Assembly: GCA_016342715.1 (NCBI GenBank)
Contig: JAEINW010000032.1
Coordinates: 1-32,297 of the forward strand
From: Salinivirgaceae bacterium
GTDB lineage: Bacteria > Bacteroidota > Bacteroidia > Bacteroidales > SZUA-534
Length of the DNA stretch: 32,297 nt
Reading direction: 5' to 3'
Shown: positions 20,001 to 28,682 of the stretch, one piece after another
Position numbering within the stretch: the stretch's first letter is position 1
Layout: each line of letters opens with the position of its first letter
The notes under the pieces: generated by a model
What the model saw: the letters and a program-made list of their open reading frames with translations, nothing else
The model's database searches: none
What the model was told of the DNA's origin: nothing
Translations under genes and position numbers: made by a program

Positions 20001-23000
20001 GTATTTTCGTTTCCAATAGTTATAGTCGAACCAGTAACATCATTACTGGTAGGGTTCAAATATAAGGCTGCCATTGCTGGAGAACTTCCGTTTTGTCTTA
20101 CTATGGTTAGTGATCCGTTTGTATATGTAAAATCACTACCATCGTTTAAAACCTCAAGCATTCCTCTGTTTGGTTCATAATCATTGATGTCTGAATTCAC
20201 ACCAATAATAACATTTCCACCAGTCTGGTTATAAGTTAGTACCCCTGAATTATTTGTGGTTAAGCGTCTAATTTGGGTTCCTACTTTTAGCGTTCCGCTT
20301 GCAACGAAAAGTTTTGCATTACCCGATGAGCCATATTGAATAAAGTTATCGTTAGAACTTCCATCTTCCAAATCAAGCGTTCCTCCATTGATGGTTAACA
20401 GACCATCCAAAGTTATTCCACCTTCGGTTCCAGTACAATTTAAGGTTCCAGCAGTAAGTTCTAATGCGGCTGAGCTAGGAATTGAAAATGGATTTCCAGT
20501 GGTTAAATTGATATTTATATCTGCATCATTTATTATTAGTTTACCATTTTGTAGGTCAAAGGATTTATTAGCTATTGTATTTGTTGCTCCTTTTAAGGTA
20601 AAACTTTCATTAAATGAAAAGCTATTTGTTTGATTAAGACCTTTATTAACAATAACTCTGTATAACTCTGGTTCTGCTGTTGAAGTTCTTGAGTAATAAT
20701 TATCAGATGCCCCTTGTAATTCAAGTATAACTCTTTCTGTGCTATTTGAGTTCCATAAATCAATGGCATGCGAGTTATCTGAGCCATGCAAAAGATTACC
20801 TTTTAAAATTATTTTATGTTCCACATTGTTAGTTCCCAAAGACTGAACTTGCAAATTCCTATCTCCTAAATTACTCACTGGGTCGATTGTAAAATCAATA
20901 TTTCCATTTACAGTTAAAGTTATTGCCATTGCTTGACTTGGTAATTCAACGGTTCCTCCCAACCAAGTGCCGATTACTAAATTACCTTGAATGGTAGCAT
21001 CTTGCATGAATTTAACCGTACCATTTCCTTGGATAATTACATTTGCGTTGGTTGAAATTTCCTGATCGATGGTGTAAGTAGCCGATTCCATCATTAAATT
21101 GGGGATTGGTGTTGGAATTGCATTTAATGTGTTGTTACCTCCAAAGTATAAGAAGTATGAATCCTGATTGCTTCCAAAATCACCAAAATCGCCATTAACT
21201 ATTGGAGCAGCAGGAGCATTAAACGAAATCATTCCAGTTCCAGAAACGGTGCCTAAATTAAAAGTTCCCGCAATTAAAAATTGGAGTCTTGCTACATCTT
21301 CAGATCCTGCATCAGGGTAAGTGTCATAATCATGACTGAACTTTACAATTCCTATGTCAGGAATAGCTGCTTGCACATTTACTCTGTTTCCATCTTGAAT
21401 AATAATAATGCTACCAGCTACTGGTACCTCTTGGGTTCCATTACCAGTTGGGTCATTTTTCGACCATGTTGCGGCAGTATTAAAATTACCGGCTTGGCGA
21501 GAATAATAAACATCAGGTGCTCCAGCAAAACGGCTAGGGTTTCCTGCTGTATAGCTTGCTTCTTCTAAAATAAATCCATCGTTAAAAGTAATTTCATTGC
21601 TTGTTTTGTTATACCCGTTTTCTGTTGATTGAGAATATGGGTCAATATCTAATACTTTTCCTGCTTTAAAATTATTAACATTACCACCATCTTCATCCGA
21701 TGCATCATGGGTGAATATATAAGATGAAATTGTTGGTAACTCTGTAAAATCTGAGTATTGAACTTTCCAATAATATGATAAAATATCTCCACCATTTCCA
21801 ATAGTCATTGGAAGCTGTGCATCGGCAACTGAAATATTAATATATCCATCATCACTGAAATTTGATAGGGTTGCAACAGCTGGTGTATATCTTATGGTTG
21901 CATTAGCATCAGTACCCAAAGGCAAGGTAATTGTTTCATTGGCATCGATGTACATATTTAATCCACCATCTGATGCATTACCAGATGTTTGAATCATTTT
22001 GGAGTTATCAAAAATGCCCGAAATACTTGCATTTGATCCGAATAGAGTAAGCTTTTCTGAATTAATATCGAATATACCATCGCTAAGGGTTAAGGTTCCA
22101 GTAATATTTAAGTCTCCAGATAAATTTACATTATTCGTATTATCAATATCCATATTTTGAATGATACCGTTATCGGAGCTTAAGTTTTGCAGCGAAGAGC
22201 CATGTAAATAGATTTTTCCTGTATTGTCAAATTTACCTACTGAATCGGCAATAAAAACATCTCCATTTAGTTCTGCTGTGAATTCTCCATAATCAAAAAC
22301 ACCTTTTTCAAGACGGAACTCACCATTTACTTTAAATGCAGTGGCTAGTCCTTCAACGATAACAAAATTTTTATCATTCACAGTTTTGTTCACAATAACA
22401 TTATTAAACAATTGTAGGGTTGGTAAGTATAAATTTGTTTGTTTTGAGCCTCCAAAGGTTGTGGTATTATTTCCGGTAGTATATGTGGCTCCCGATGAAA
22501 TATTTAGGTCGCTTCCTATGCTAACGTCAAATCCATTGGCATTAAAGTCTTCATTTTCAATAACTAAATCGTTATTTAACTCAATGTTAGATAATAATTG
22601 AATATTATTGTTTTGATTGTTCCGTAAAATAAAATTATGAAAAGGAGCTGTTGTTGATATGGTTGCCGTGGCAGAAGTTCCTGAAAGATTATCTAAAATA
22701 ATGGTTCCTCCAGAAACATTTATATTTGTGGGAGCGCAGGCAATTGATATTGCATTTACAGCCCCATTCGAAAGATCATTTAAATGAATGGTGCCACCTT
22801 CCATAGTAAATCCACCCAATTCGGCACTTAAATCAAATATTGCAGCATCGGTTCTATTGTTTGTTAAATAAAAATCGCCACCAGTATGGGTGTAATTCAT
22901 TTTTGCTGTGGCAGAACTGGCTGCACCGCTAATTCTAAATTGAGAGGCGTAAACTTCACCACCGTTAATTTCCAATGAATTGGCTGATGATTCTGCACGA

Positions 23001-25462
23001 TAAACAATACCATGTGAGTACGAAGTATGGAAGGTTCCTTTATTTATTTTCAATAAACCGTATAAATAGATTCCTTGGGTTCCATCTCCATCATTAATAC
23101 CATTAGAACTAGAGTAGGATAATCCTGAATAATCAATGGCATTATGAACATCAACTATTGAGGATACTGCGGTTACAGAAACAAAAACATTGTCGCCATT
23201 AAGAATAAGTGCAGCATTTGCACCAATGCTGTAATCTCTGGTTCCTTCAACTAAAGTTGGAATATTTATATAACCCTCTAGGGTTAATTTACCAGCCTTA
23301 ATCCATAAAGATTTTCTGTTTTCAGGATTTTGCTCATCTGTTATATCCCACTCTGCATTATTATCACCAAATAAAGAGAAATAGCTTTTGTTGGTGGCAT
23401 TTATTGTTAAGCCATAGGTTTGATTACTTCCTTTATCAATAACTAAATAATACAAATCAGTAGTTCCTTCGCAATAAAATGTATTGTTTGAGGCTCCACT
23501 AAAAACAAGTGAAACGGCTCCATTGCTTGTTCTTGTAATATAATCAGGACTAGTTTCGTTCGTTAATCGCATACTTCCTTGATTTGTAAAATCGCCTAAA
23601 ACGGTGAAAACATGAAAGTATTTGTGATAATTTCCATATCCACTTGAAGCTACAGCATCGGTTGCATTTGCAGTTCCAACTGAAATTGAACCTGTACTTT
23701 CAATAGTAACATTCCCTGAAACTGCCAGATTTAATGTAGTGCTTGATGAATTATCATTAATTTTAAAATCGCCATTTTCAACAATTAAATTATTGTTAAT
23801 TGTGTAATCAGCTAATAAAGTAGCGGACCCACTTGATAAGTTTATAGATAAATTGTTAAAAGTTCTTTCTTGATTTAATTTTATTCCATCGCCATATATT
23901 TCTACTGTTCCACCATTTTCAGCATCTGTAAAATTGGTGGCTGTTGCACTCGGAAAATTATCTTCAGCACCAGTTCCAGGGTCATAGCCTGACATTAAAA
24001 TAGTTCCATCTCCATTAATAACATTAAAATTATGATCATGCGAAGAGCTAAGGTCTAATGCTCCGTATATATCTAATTTACTAATTTCTATTTCATTGTT
24101 AGACGACAGAATGGTAATTTTCTTACCCGATGGAATGGCAACATAATCTGTGGCTGAAGGAATTTGAGAATTAGAATTCACATACAAAGGATTGCTTGCT
24201 CCATCAAGAGTCCATGAACTTGCATCGCTCCAATTACCTAATGTTGAATAGGCGTACCATGTTTTTGGTGGAATTGGTGGAGTCTCTGAAAATTCATTAA
24301 TTCTAAAATTATCAAAAGCTACCCCATCGTCATTTCCACTGCCATTTGTTCCGAATAGCATTTTAAACTTTACGTTGGCATTATTTTCAAGTTCCGCAGG
24401 TAATTCTAATGATGCCGTTTGCCAAGCTAAATTATCTCCTGTCCAACCGTCGGTATTATTGGCAATTCCATCAATATCAGCATCATTATACCAATTTGTG
24501 CCTTGTCCAACAGCTCCTAGTGCCGCCCAACTTGTTCCATTGAAATATTCAATAGTTACTCCATCATTTGCTTTGGTGTTATATCTTAAATCAAATTGTA
24601 AAACTAAGTTGCTTTTTCCAGTTAAATCAAATATACCGCTGGTAACTGTTGCATTGGTGTTACTGCTATAATTATTAAATGGAGTGTTGTGCCAATAATT
24701 TCCATCGCTTCCGCTGAATTGGGCATCGGCTGCATTATCTCTTACCCAGCCTGATGAAGAACTCCAACCTTCATTATCGGTATCAAATGTTTGAGAAAAT
24801 GCACTTGTGGTATAGTATCCGGTAATTTTAAAATTGTCAAACCCAACACCATCCTTTTTTACACTTCCATCACTTGCAAATCTTACTCTAAACTGTACGG
24901 CAGAATTATCTTCCAATTCCGAAGGTAGACTTAATGATGCAGTAGTCCATGTATCATTATTTCCTGACCATCCATGAATATTGTTACCAAGAGCATCCAC
25001 ATCCGAATCATCATACCAATTGGTTCCATCACCAACTGAACCAAGAATATTCCAACTTGAACCGTTATAATATTCAATATTAAAACCATCCCATCTACTT
25101 TCCGAATTATAACATATATCGAGTTCTAATGTTAAATAACCATAATTTGATAAATTAATTACCTCACTTGTTACATAAACATCCATATCATCAACATAGT
25201 TATCAAAGGGATCGGTATGCCAATAGTTACCATCGCTTCCAGTAAATTTAGTGTCGGCTGTATTATCTCTTAACCAACCCGACGAGCTTGTCCAGCCTTC
25301 ATCATCAGTATCAAAATTGTAAGTTGCAACCGTGTTCTGTGATTTTACAGAAACAACAAATAACAAAAGTAACACAACTAATAATGGTAACTTAAACACA
25401 TTGATTGAATTTTTCATTGACGTGTTGCGACCATGTCTGACAGCAAAGTTTAAAGATTTCAT
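16745..25462 (-). CDS. Giant secreted beta-helix/adhesin-like protein with T9SS type A sorting domain
   Basis: 2905 aa; likely true start at the internal Met (ATG at 25417) giving signal peptide MKNSINVFKLPLLVVLLLLFVVSVKSQ; two tandem ~170-aa 'FDTDxEGW' domains; long repetitive 'SGNVTI..GS..NNNLVI..GTL' beta-solenoid-like body; C-terminal 'IQIYPNPYISGDLTLIF...GIYFLTVVTSKAKFIKKIIVE'. Confidence 0.93.
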   Translation of the reverse strand: MKSLNFAVRHGRNTSMKNSINVFKLPLLVVLLLLFVVSVKSQNTVATYNFDTDDEGWTSSSGWLRDNTADTKFTGSDGNYWHTDPFDNYVDDMDVYVTSEVINLSNYGYLTLELDICYNSESRWDGFNIEYYNGSSWNILGSVGDGTNWYDDSDVDALGNNIHGWSGNNDTWTTASLSLPSELEDNSAVQFRVRFASDGSVKKDGVGFDNFKITGYYTTSAFSQTFDTDNEGWSSSSGWVRDNAADAQFSGSDGNYWHNTPFNNYSSNTNATVTSGIFDLTGKSNLVLQFDLRYNTKANDGVTIEYFNGTSWAALGAVGQGTNWYNDADIDGIANNTDGWTGDNLAWQTASLELPAELENNANVKFKMLFGTNGSGNDDGVAFDNFRINEFSETPPIPPKTWYAYSTLGNWSDASSWTLDGASNPLYVNSNSQIPSATDYVAIPSGKKITILSSNNEIEISKLDIYGALDLSSSHDHNFNVINGDGTILMSGYDPGTGAEDNFPSATATNFTDAENGGTVEIYGDGIKLNQERTFNNLSINLSSGSATLLADYTINNNLIVENGDFKINDNSSSTTLNLAVSGNVTIESTGSISVGTANATDAVASSGYGNYHKYFHVFTVLGDFTNQGSMRLTNETSPDYITRTSNGAVSLVFSGASNNTFYCEGTTDLYYLVIDKGSNQTYGLTINATNKSYFSLFGDNNAEWDITDEQNPENRKSLWIKAGKLTLEGYINIPTLVEGTRDYSIGANAALILNGDNVFVSVTAVSSIVDVHNAIDYSGLSYSSSNGINDGDGTQGIYLYGLLKINKGTFHTSYSHGIVYRAESSANSLEINGGEVYASQFRISGAASSATAKMNYTHTGGDFYLTNNRTDAAIFDLSAELGGFTMEGGTIHLNDLSNGAVNAISIACAPTNINVSGGTIILDNLSGTSATATISTTAPFHNFILRNNQNNNIQLLSNIELNNDLVIENEDFNANGFDVSIGSDLNISSGATYTTGNNTTTFGGSKQTNLYLPTLQLFNNVIVNKTVNDKNFVIVEGLATAFKVNGEFRLEKGVFDYGEFTAELNGDVFIADSVGKFDNTGKIYLHGSSLQNLSSDNGIIQNMDIDNTNNVNLSGDLNITGTLTLSDGIFDINSEKLTLFGSNASISGIFDNSKMIQTSGNASDGGLNMYIDANETITLPLGTDANATIRYTPAVATLSNFSDDGYINISVADAQLPMTIGNGGDILSYYWKVQYSDFTELPTISSYIFTHDASDEDGGNVNNFKAGKVLDIDPYSQSTENGYNKTSNEITFNDGFILEEASYTAGNPSRFAGAPDVYYSRQAGNFNTAATWSKNDPTGNGTQEVPVAGSIIIIQDGNRVNVQAAIPDIGIVKFSHDYDTYPDAGSEDVARLQFLIAGTFNLGTVSGTGMISFNAPAAPIVNGDFGDFGSNQDSYFLYFGGNNTLNAIPTPIPNLMMESATYTIDQEISTNANVIIQGNGTVKFMQDATIQGNLVIGTWLGGTVELPSQAMAITLTVNGNIDFTIDPVSNLGDRNLQVQSLGTNNVEHKIILKGNLLHGSDNSHAIDLWNSNSTERVILELQGASDNYYSRTSTAEPELYRVIVNKGLNQTNSFSFNESFTLKGATNTIANKSFDLQNGKLIINDADININLTTGNPFSIPSSAALELTAGTLNCTGTEGGITLDGLLTINGGTLDLEDGSSNDNFIQYGSSGNAKLFVASGTLKVGTQIRRLTTNNSGVLTYNQTGGNVIIGVNSDINDYEPNRGMLEVLNDGSDFTYTNGSLTIVRQNGSSPAMAALYLNPTSNDVTGSTITIGNENTPEAQNNFGINSSIPLNNLTLFADGSLTDNLDLILESLPLTLTGNLTIGTDATFDGNSLNVTIGGNLINNGDYTSSANTTTFNSENAQSISGSGTEDFYNLIKSGTGTLSAEKDISINNNLVISAGTLNSDSYSINLLGDVTIDGSCISSSGYGLQFLGASQQNLQRSTIGSSHIGIMTINNSNGVKVSNNDHSFVIDTKLRLQRGVFNIGGSLLEFGSNAIIEEVESFTLLNMIQTNSSFQDNGIKKNFSVDYTTDFIFPIGQSKYTPVTLNLSSSGKTSGTTEGSFIVRPANEYHPVINDGSDELASGDINNVLQYYWILRSNGLTNFTSDIILKYDENDALITEGGYALSDYIAARILSENNPTELINKYSTSEVDEASQTVTYSFNSVSDNDLSGDYFAGIDNAIPNNVATYTTNSSGNITNANTFNELLPTDGVAPTGAVLIVSTGDELTFNVNDVNLYKTEIQSGATLTIEGTEHHRLGTVNGTGNIKIVSNSSSISFPAGDYLTFFSCAGGGIEYTGSGNYNILSGLTSLRNLTLSGSGTKELANNDVVICENFNLNGPDFDNASNKDLSVQGNLNITNGIFNSGKNNIIDIDGIVTVNGGTYNGESSGNDIFGELVINSGTFNTGTGGNIFIESDFTYAGGTFDGGSGTAKILLNGNALQTVNGNFSGASAFNNFELANANGLNLNGNVTIDNELTLTSGLINPGTNTLLMEADAMITPENGSSSSYINGKLSKVLANSGDEFIFPVGTNGQWGYAGVHNVSTAGLTWDVEYLHTSATAESLVTNLNPTDALAITSISTKEYWKITDNGSSNANISLSWNGNSDVSADQTEREKLKVVVWNGASWDNFGGTTFSAGHTQMGGSFTSSTAVSFSEKIITLGSGDASNPLPVELIYFAANSNIDDVELMWGTASEKNNDYFEIQRSEDAQMFYTIGKVSGFGNSTAQIDYTFLDEIPVDGIAYYRLKQVDYDGKFTIHKTIKVDWDQFVLGEDDEIQIYPNPYISGDLTLIFTELEPYTSITIMITNFKGNMVSKFSINVPDRKKMNLIPMAIDQLPKGIYFLTVVTSKAKFIKKIIVE
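24295..25336 (-). repeat. Tandem duplication of a ~170-aa N-terminal domain in the 2905-aa protein
   Basis: 'FDTDDEGWTSSSGWLRDNTADTKFTGSDGNYWHTDPFDNY...DGVGFDNFKI' followed by 'FDTDNEGWSSSSGWVRDNAADAQFSGSDGNYWHNTPFNNY...DGVAFDNFRI'. Confidence 0.85.
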
Positions 25463-25598
25463 AATGGATGTTTTTTTGTTTGCACTCGTAAATTCTAATT
25501 CATCTACGTAAATTAGATGATTTCGTCTGTTACTATTTTATTAAAGTTACAAAAAAATTGACGATTGATTCTTTTTTAAAGGTGAAAATAATATTGGA

Positions 25599-25636
25599 AT
25601 TGATATATGTTTTCGTGCTGTCTAACATATATCAAT
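25599..25636. promoter_or_regulatory. 13-bp perfect dyad in the divergent intergenic region upstream of the oxidoreductase gene cluster
   Basis: ATTGATATATGTT (25599-25611) / AACATATATCAAT (25624-25636), 12-nt spacer, about 150 nt upstream of the PsrA-like ATG. Confidence 0.45.
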
Positions 25637-25786
25637 GTAAATTACAGAAATACAGCCATATAGAAAAATCTACATATGTAAATAACGTAGAATCAATCTA
25701 AATTACGACCAAACAAAAACAATCGTAAAAATATGTCGTTAATGACATTAATATTAGTAATATTAAGGATATGAATAATTAATAGT

Positions 25787-28030
25787 ATGAAAACATCCCG
25801 GAGAGATTTTATTAAGATATCAGCATTAGGGCTAGGGGCCGCTACTCTTAGTGCTTCGGTAGCAAAGGCGGCTACTAAGTCGTACTTTGGAACTGAGAGA
25901 TTAAATAAGCTTATGACCCATAGAACTCCAACATACTGTGAGGTTTGTTTTTGGAAATGTGCTGGATGGACTTATACCGATGGAGCAGATAACATAAAAA
26001 AGATAATTGGTCATCCCGATGATCCACATTGTAATGGGCGTTTATGTCCTCGTGGAACCGGTGGAGTTGGCATGTATCATGATGAAGATCGCTTAAAAAC
26101 TCCATTAATACGGGTTAAGGATGAAAACGGCAATCAAACTTATAGGGAGGCTACTTGGGATGAAGCCTTTGATAAGATTGCTGAAAATATGCAACGAATA
26201 GCCAAAGAACATGGACCAGAATGCATGGCACTATTTACTCATGGTTCTGGGGGTGCGTTTTGGGGACATTTATTAAAAGCATATGGATCAAAAAATATTG
26301 CAGCACCTTCGTATGCACAATGCCGTGGCCCGCGTGAGGTTGCTTGGATTGGAACTTTTGGCGAAGGTTTAGGTTCTCCTGAGCCAACCGATATTAGAGA
26401 CACAAAATGTTTGGTGTTGATAGGTTCACATATTGGCGAAAATATGCACAATGGGCAGGTTCAAGAAATGAGCGATGCCATTGATAAAGATGCAACTATC
26501 ATTACAGTTGATCCTCGTTTTTCAACAGCAGCGAGCCATTCCAAATACTGGTTACCAATTAAACCAGCCACTGATATTGCACTTCTTTTATCATGGATCC
26601 ACGTATTAATAAAGGAAGGATGGTACGATAAAAAATATGTTGAGAAAAATACTTATGGTTTCGATCAGTTAAAAGCTCATGTAAAATCATATACTCCAGA
26701 ATGGGCGTATGGTATTACCACTATAAAACCCGATGTAATTCGAAAAACAGCTCGCGAAATGTACAACGCGGCTCCTTCGGTAATTGTGCATCCCGGAAGA
26801 CATGTTACCTGGTATGGTGACGATACCCAACGGTTACGTGCTGTGGCAATTTTAAATGCCTTGTTAGGAAGTTGGGGACGCAGAGGTGGATTTTATATAG
26901 GTGATGGAATTTCAATTCCTTCGTTTCCGCATCCCGAATATCCAAAACCAACAAGAACTTGGCGCGATGCGATGCCCGGCAAATTTCTTTTGGCCGATTC
27001 AGCATTGGCTAATGGCGTTTGTGATGCTACCATACCATCTATTGAAAGTGATTGTTCCATTAAAGGTTGGATAGTAAATGGTACAAATTTAATATTCACA
27101 CTTCCTGATATAGAAAACACAAAAAAGGCTTTACAAAATCTCGAGTTTTTGGTGGTAGTTGACACCATGCCAATGGAAATTACTGGCTATGCCGATGTGG
27201 TATTGCCTGAATGTACGTATTTAGAAAGATACGATAGCATTCGTACTTCAAAGCATCGGGAGCCAACCATAGCATTACGAGCACCTGCCGTTGAACCAAA
27301 ATATAACTCAAAACCCGGTTGGTGGATGGCAAAAGAGCTGGGACATAAATTAGGATTAGATGATTTTTTTAAATACGATCATATAGAGGAAGTTTTAGAT
27401 TGGCAACTCAAGAAAGTAGGTAGTTCATTGGAAGAAATGAAAAGAATTGGTGTTAAAAAATTAGAGAGAGATGCTTATATTCCTTTATATTTCAATGAGA
27501 ATGAAGATATAGGATTTTTTACCAATACGGGCAAAATTGAATTGTATTCAACCTCTTTTGCAGAGGAAGGTTTTGATCCTATGCCAAAATACACGGCGCA
27601 TCCAGAGCCTCCTGAAGGTTATTACCGTTTAAATTATGGAAGAGCTCCGATGCATACTTTTAGTCGTACCGCAAACAATCCGAATTTAACCGATTTAATG
27701 GATGAAAATTCAGTTTGGGTGAATCCAAAAGTGGCCAAGCTTTGGGGCTTAAAAAATGATCAGCGTGTATGGCTTGAAAATCAGGATGGCATAGTTTCGT
27801 CATTTTCTATTAAAGTTCGTATAACTGAACGCATTCGTTGGGATTCAGTATATATGGTACATGGTTTTGGCCATAAAAACGAGAAGCTAACCAGAGCCCA
27901 TGGAAAGGGAGCTAGTGATTCGGAATTAATATCAAATGTAATGGTCGATCCTATAATGGGAGGTACCGGTATGCGTGGAAATTTTGTTACTTTTCATGTT
28001 GATAAACCAGAGAAAGGAGGGCTGTTATGA
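25787..28030 (+). CDS. TAT-exported molybdopterin oxidoreductase catalytic subunit (polysulfide/thiosulfate reductase PsrA/PhsA-like)
   Basis: 747 aa; TAT motif SRRDFIKIS; N-terminal FeS motif 'CEVCFWKCAGW...CNGRLCPRG'; 'SYAQCRGPREVAW' with a Cys at the likely Mo-ligand position; molybdopterin-binding C-terminal domain. Confidence 0.9.
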   Translation: MKTSRRDFIKISALGLGAATLSASVAKAATKSYFGTERLNKLMTHRTPTYCEVCFWKCAGWTYTDGADNIKKIIGHPDDPHCNGRLCPRGTGGVGMYHDEDRLKTPLIRVKDENGNQTYREATWDEAFDKIAENMQRIAKEHGPECMALFTHGSGGAFWGHLLKAYGSKNIAAPSYAQCRGPREVAWIGTFGEGLGSPEPTDIRDTKCLVLIGSHIGENMHNGQVQEMSDAIDKDATIITVDPRFSTAASHSKYWLPIKPATDIALLLSWIHVLIKEGWYDKKYVEKNTYGFDQLKAHVKSYTPEWAYGITTIKPDVIRKTAREMYNAAPSVIVHPGRHVTWYGDDTQRLRAVAILNALLGSWGRRGGFYIGDGISIPSFPHPEYPKPTRTWRDAMPGKFLLADSALANGVCDATIPSIESDCSIKGWIVNGTNLIFTLPDIENTKKALQNLEFLVVVDTMPMEITGYADVVLPECTYLERYDSIRTSKHREPTIALRAPAVEPKYNSKPGWWMAKELGHKLGLDDFFKYDHIEEVLDWQLKKVGSSLEEMKRIGVKKLERDAYIPLYFNENEDIGFFTNTGKIELYSTSFAEEGFDPMPKYTAHPEPPEGYYRLNYGRAPMHTFSRTANNPNLTDLMDENSVWVNPKVAKLWGLKNDQRVWLENQDGIVSSFSIKVRITERIRWDSVYMVHGFGHKNEKLTRAHGKGASDSELISNVMVDPIMGGTGMRGNFVTFHVDKPEKGGLL

Positions 28031-28560
28031 GATATGCAATGGCTATTGATACAAAAAAATGTGTAGGTTGCAGCGATTGCGTTGTCGCTTGTCAAACCGA
28101 AAATGATGTGCCTATTGGATATTGTCGCGATTGGGTAGTTGAACTAACCACCGGAACCTATCCTCAATTGGAAACTGAAATACGTTCAGAACGTTGCAAT
28201 CATTGTGATAATTCGCCTTGTGTGCGCTGCTGTCCTACGGGAGCCAGTCATTATGGCGAAGGTGGAATTGTTTTAGTAACCAAAAATAAATGTATAGGTT
28301 GTTCAGCCTGTATTGAATCTTGTCCTTATGATGCCAGATTTACGCATCCCGATGGTTATGTTGATAAATGTACTTTCTGTTTACACCGTGTAAAAAAAGG
28401 AATGGAACCAGCTTGTGTGGCAGTTTGCCCAACAAAATGCATGTATTTTGGCGATTTAGATGATCCCAATAGTCCGGTTTCAAAGGTACTGAAAACAAGA
28501 AAATACAAAGTGTTAGCTCCTGAAGCAGGAACTAAACCAAATGTTTATTATTTAATATAA
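28027..28560 (+). CDS. 4Fe-4S electron transfer subunit (PsrB/PhsB/NrfC-like)
   Basis: 177 aa; four ferredoxin-type Cys clusters (KKCVGCSDCVVACQ, RCNHCDNSPCVRCCP, KCIGCSACIESCP, DKCTFC..PACVAVCP); start overlaps the upstream stop (ATGA). Confidence 0.93.
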   Translation: MRYAMAIDTKKCVGCSDCVVACQTENDVPIGYCRDWVVELTTGTYPQLETEIRSERCNHCDNSPCVRCCPTGASHYGEGGIVLVTKNKCIGCSACIESCPYDARFTHPDGYVDKCTFCLHRVKKGMEPACVAVCPTKCMYFGDLDDPNSPVSKVLKTRKYKVLAPEAGTKPNVYYLI

Positions 28561-28572
28561 AAGATGCAAGAT

Positions 28573-28677
28573 ATTAGTATCAAGTATCAAGAAGGAAAAT
28601 ATTGCTTAATAGCTAAATGTAATCTTGATACTTGAATCTTTTTTACTTGATACTAATTACTTAATACTTGATACTAT
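28573..28677. repeat. Heptad-periodic degenerate repeat (ACTTGAT/ACTTAAT), with an inverted copy, in the intergenic spacer
   Basis: Inverted copy TTAGTATCAAGTATCAAG at 28573-28591; direct copies ...cttgata cttgaat ctttttt acttgat actaatt acttaat acttgat acta at ~28624-28675. Confidence 0.7.
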
Positions 28678-28682
28678 AAAAA

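Noticed and set aside
16745-25462. Plus-strand ORFs such as 17766..18176 (136 aa) and 24375..24671 (98 aa) antisense to the 2905-aa gene
   Set aside because: Low-complexity antisense translations of a Gly/Asn/Thr/Ser-rich repeat protein; no recognisable family.
2352-25462. Reading the giant genes as eukaryote-like, phage tail or RTX toxin genes
   Set aside because: Signal peptides, Calx-beta/LamG/DUF2341 modules and C-terminal YPNP...FIKKIIV tails fit Bacteroidetes T9SS surface proteins; no RTX nonapeptides or phage structural context.
25418-25462. First 15 residues (MKSLNFAVRHGRNTS) of the 2905-aa ORF
   Set aside because: The internal Met at 25417 yields a canonical signal peptide; the upstream stretch is probably 5' UTR, though this cannot be proved from sequence.
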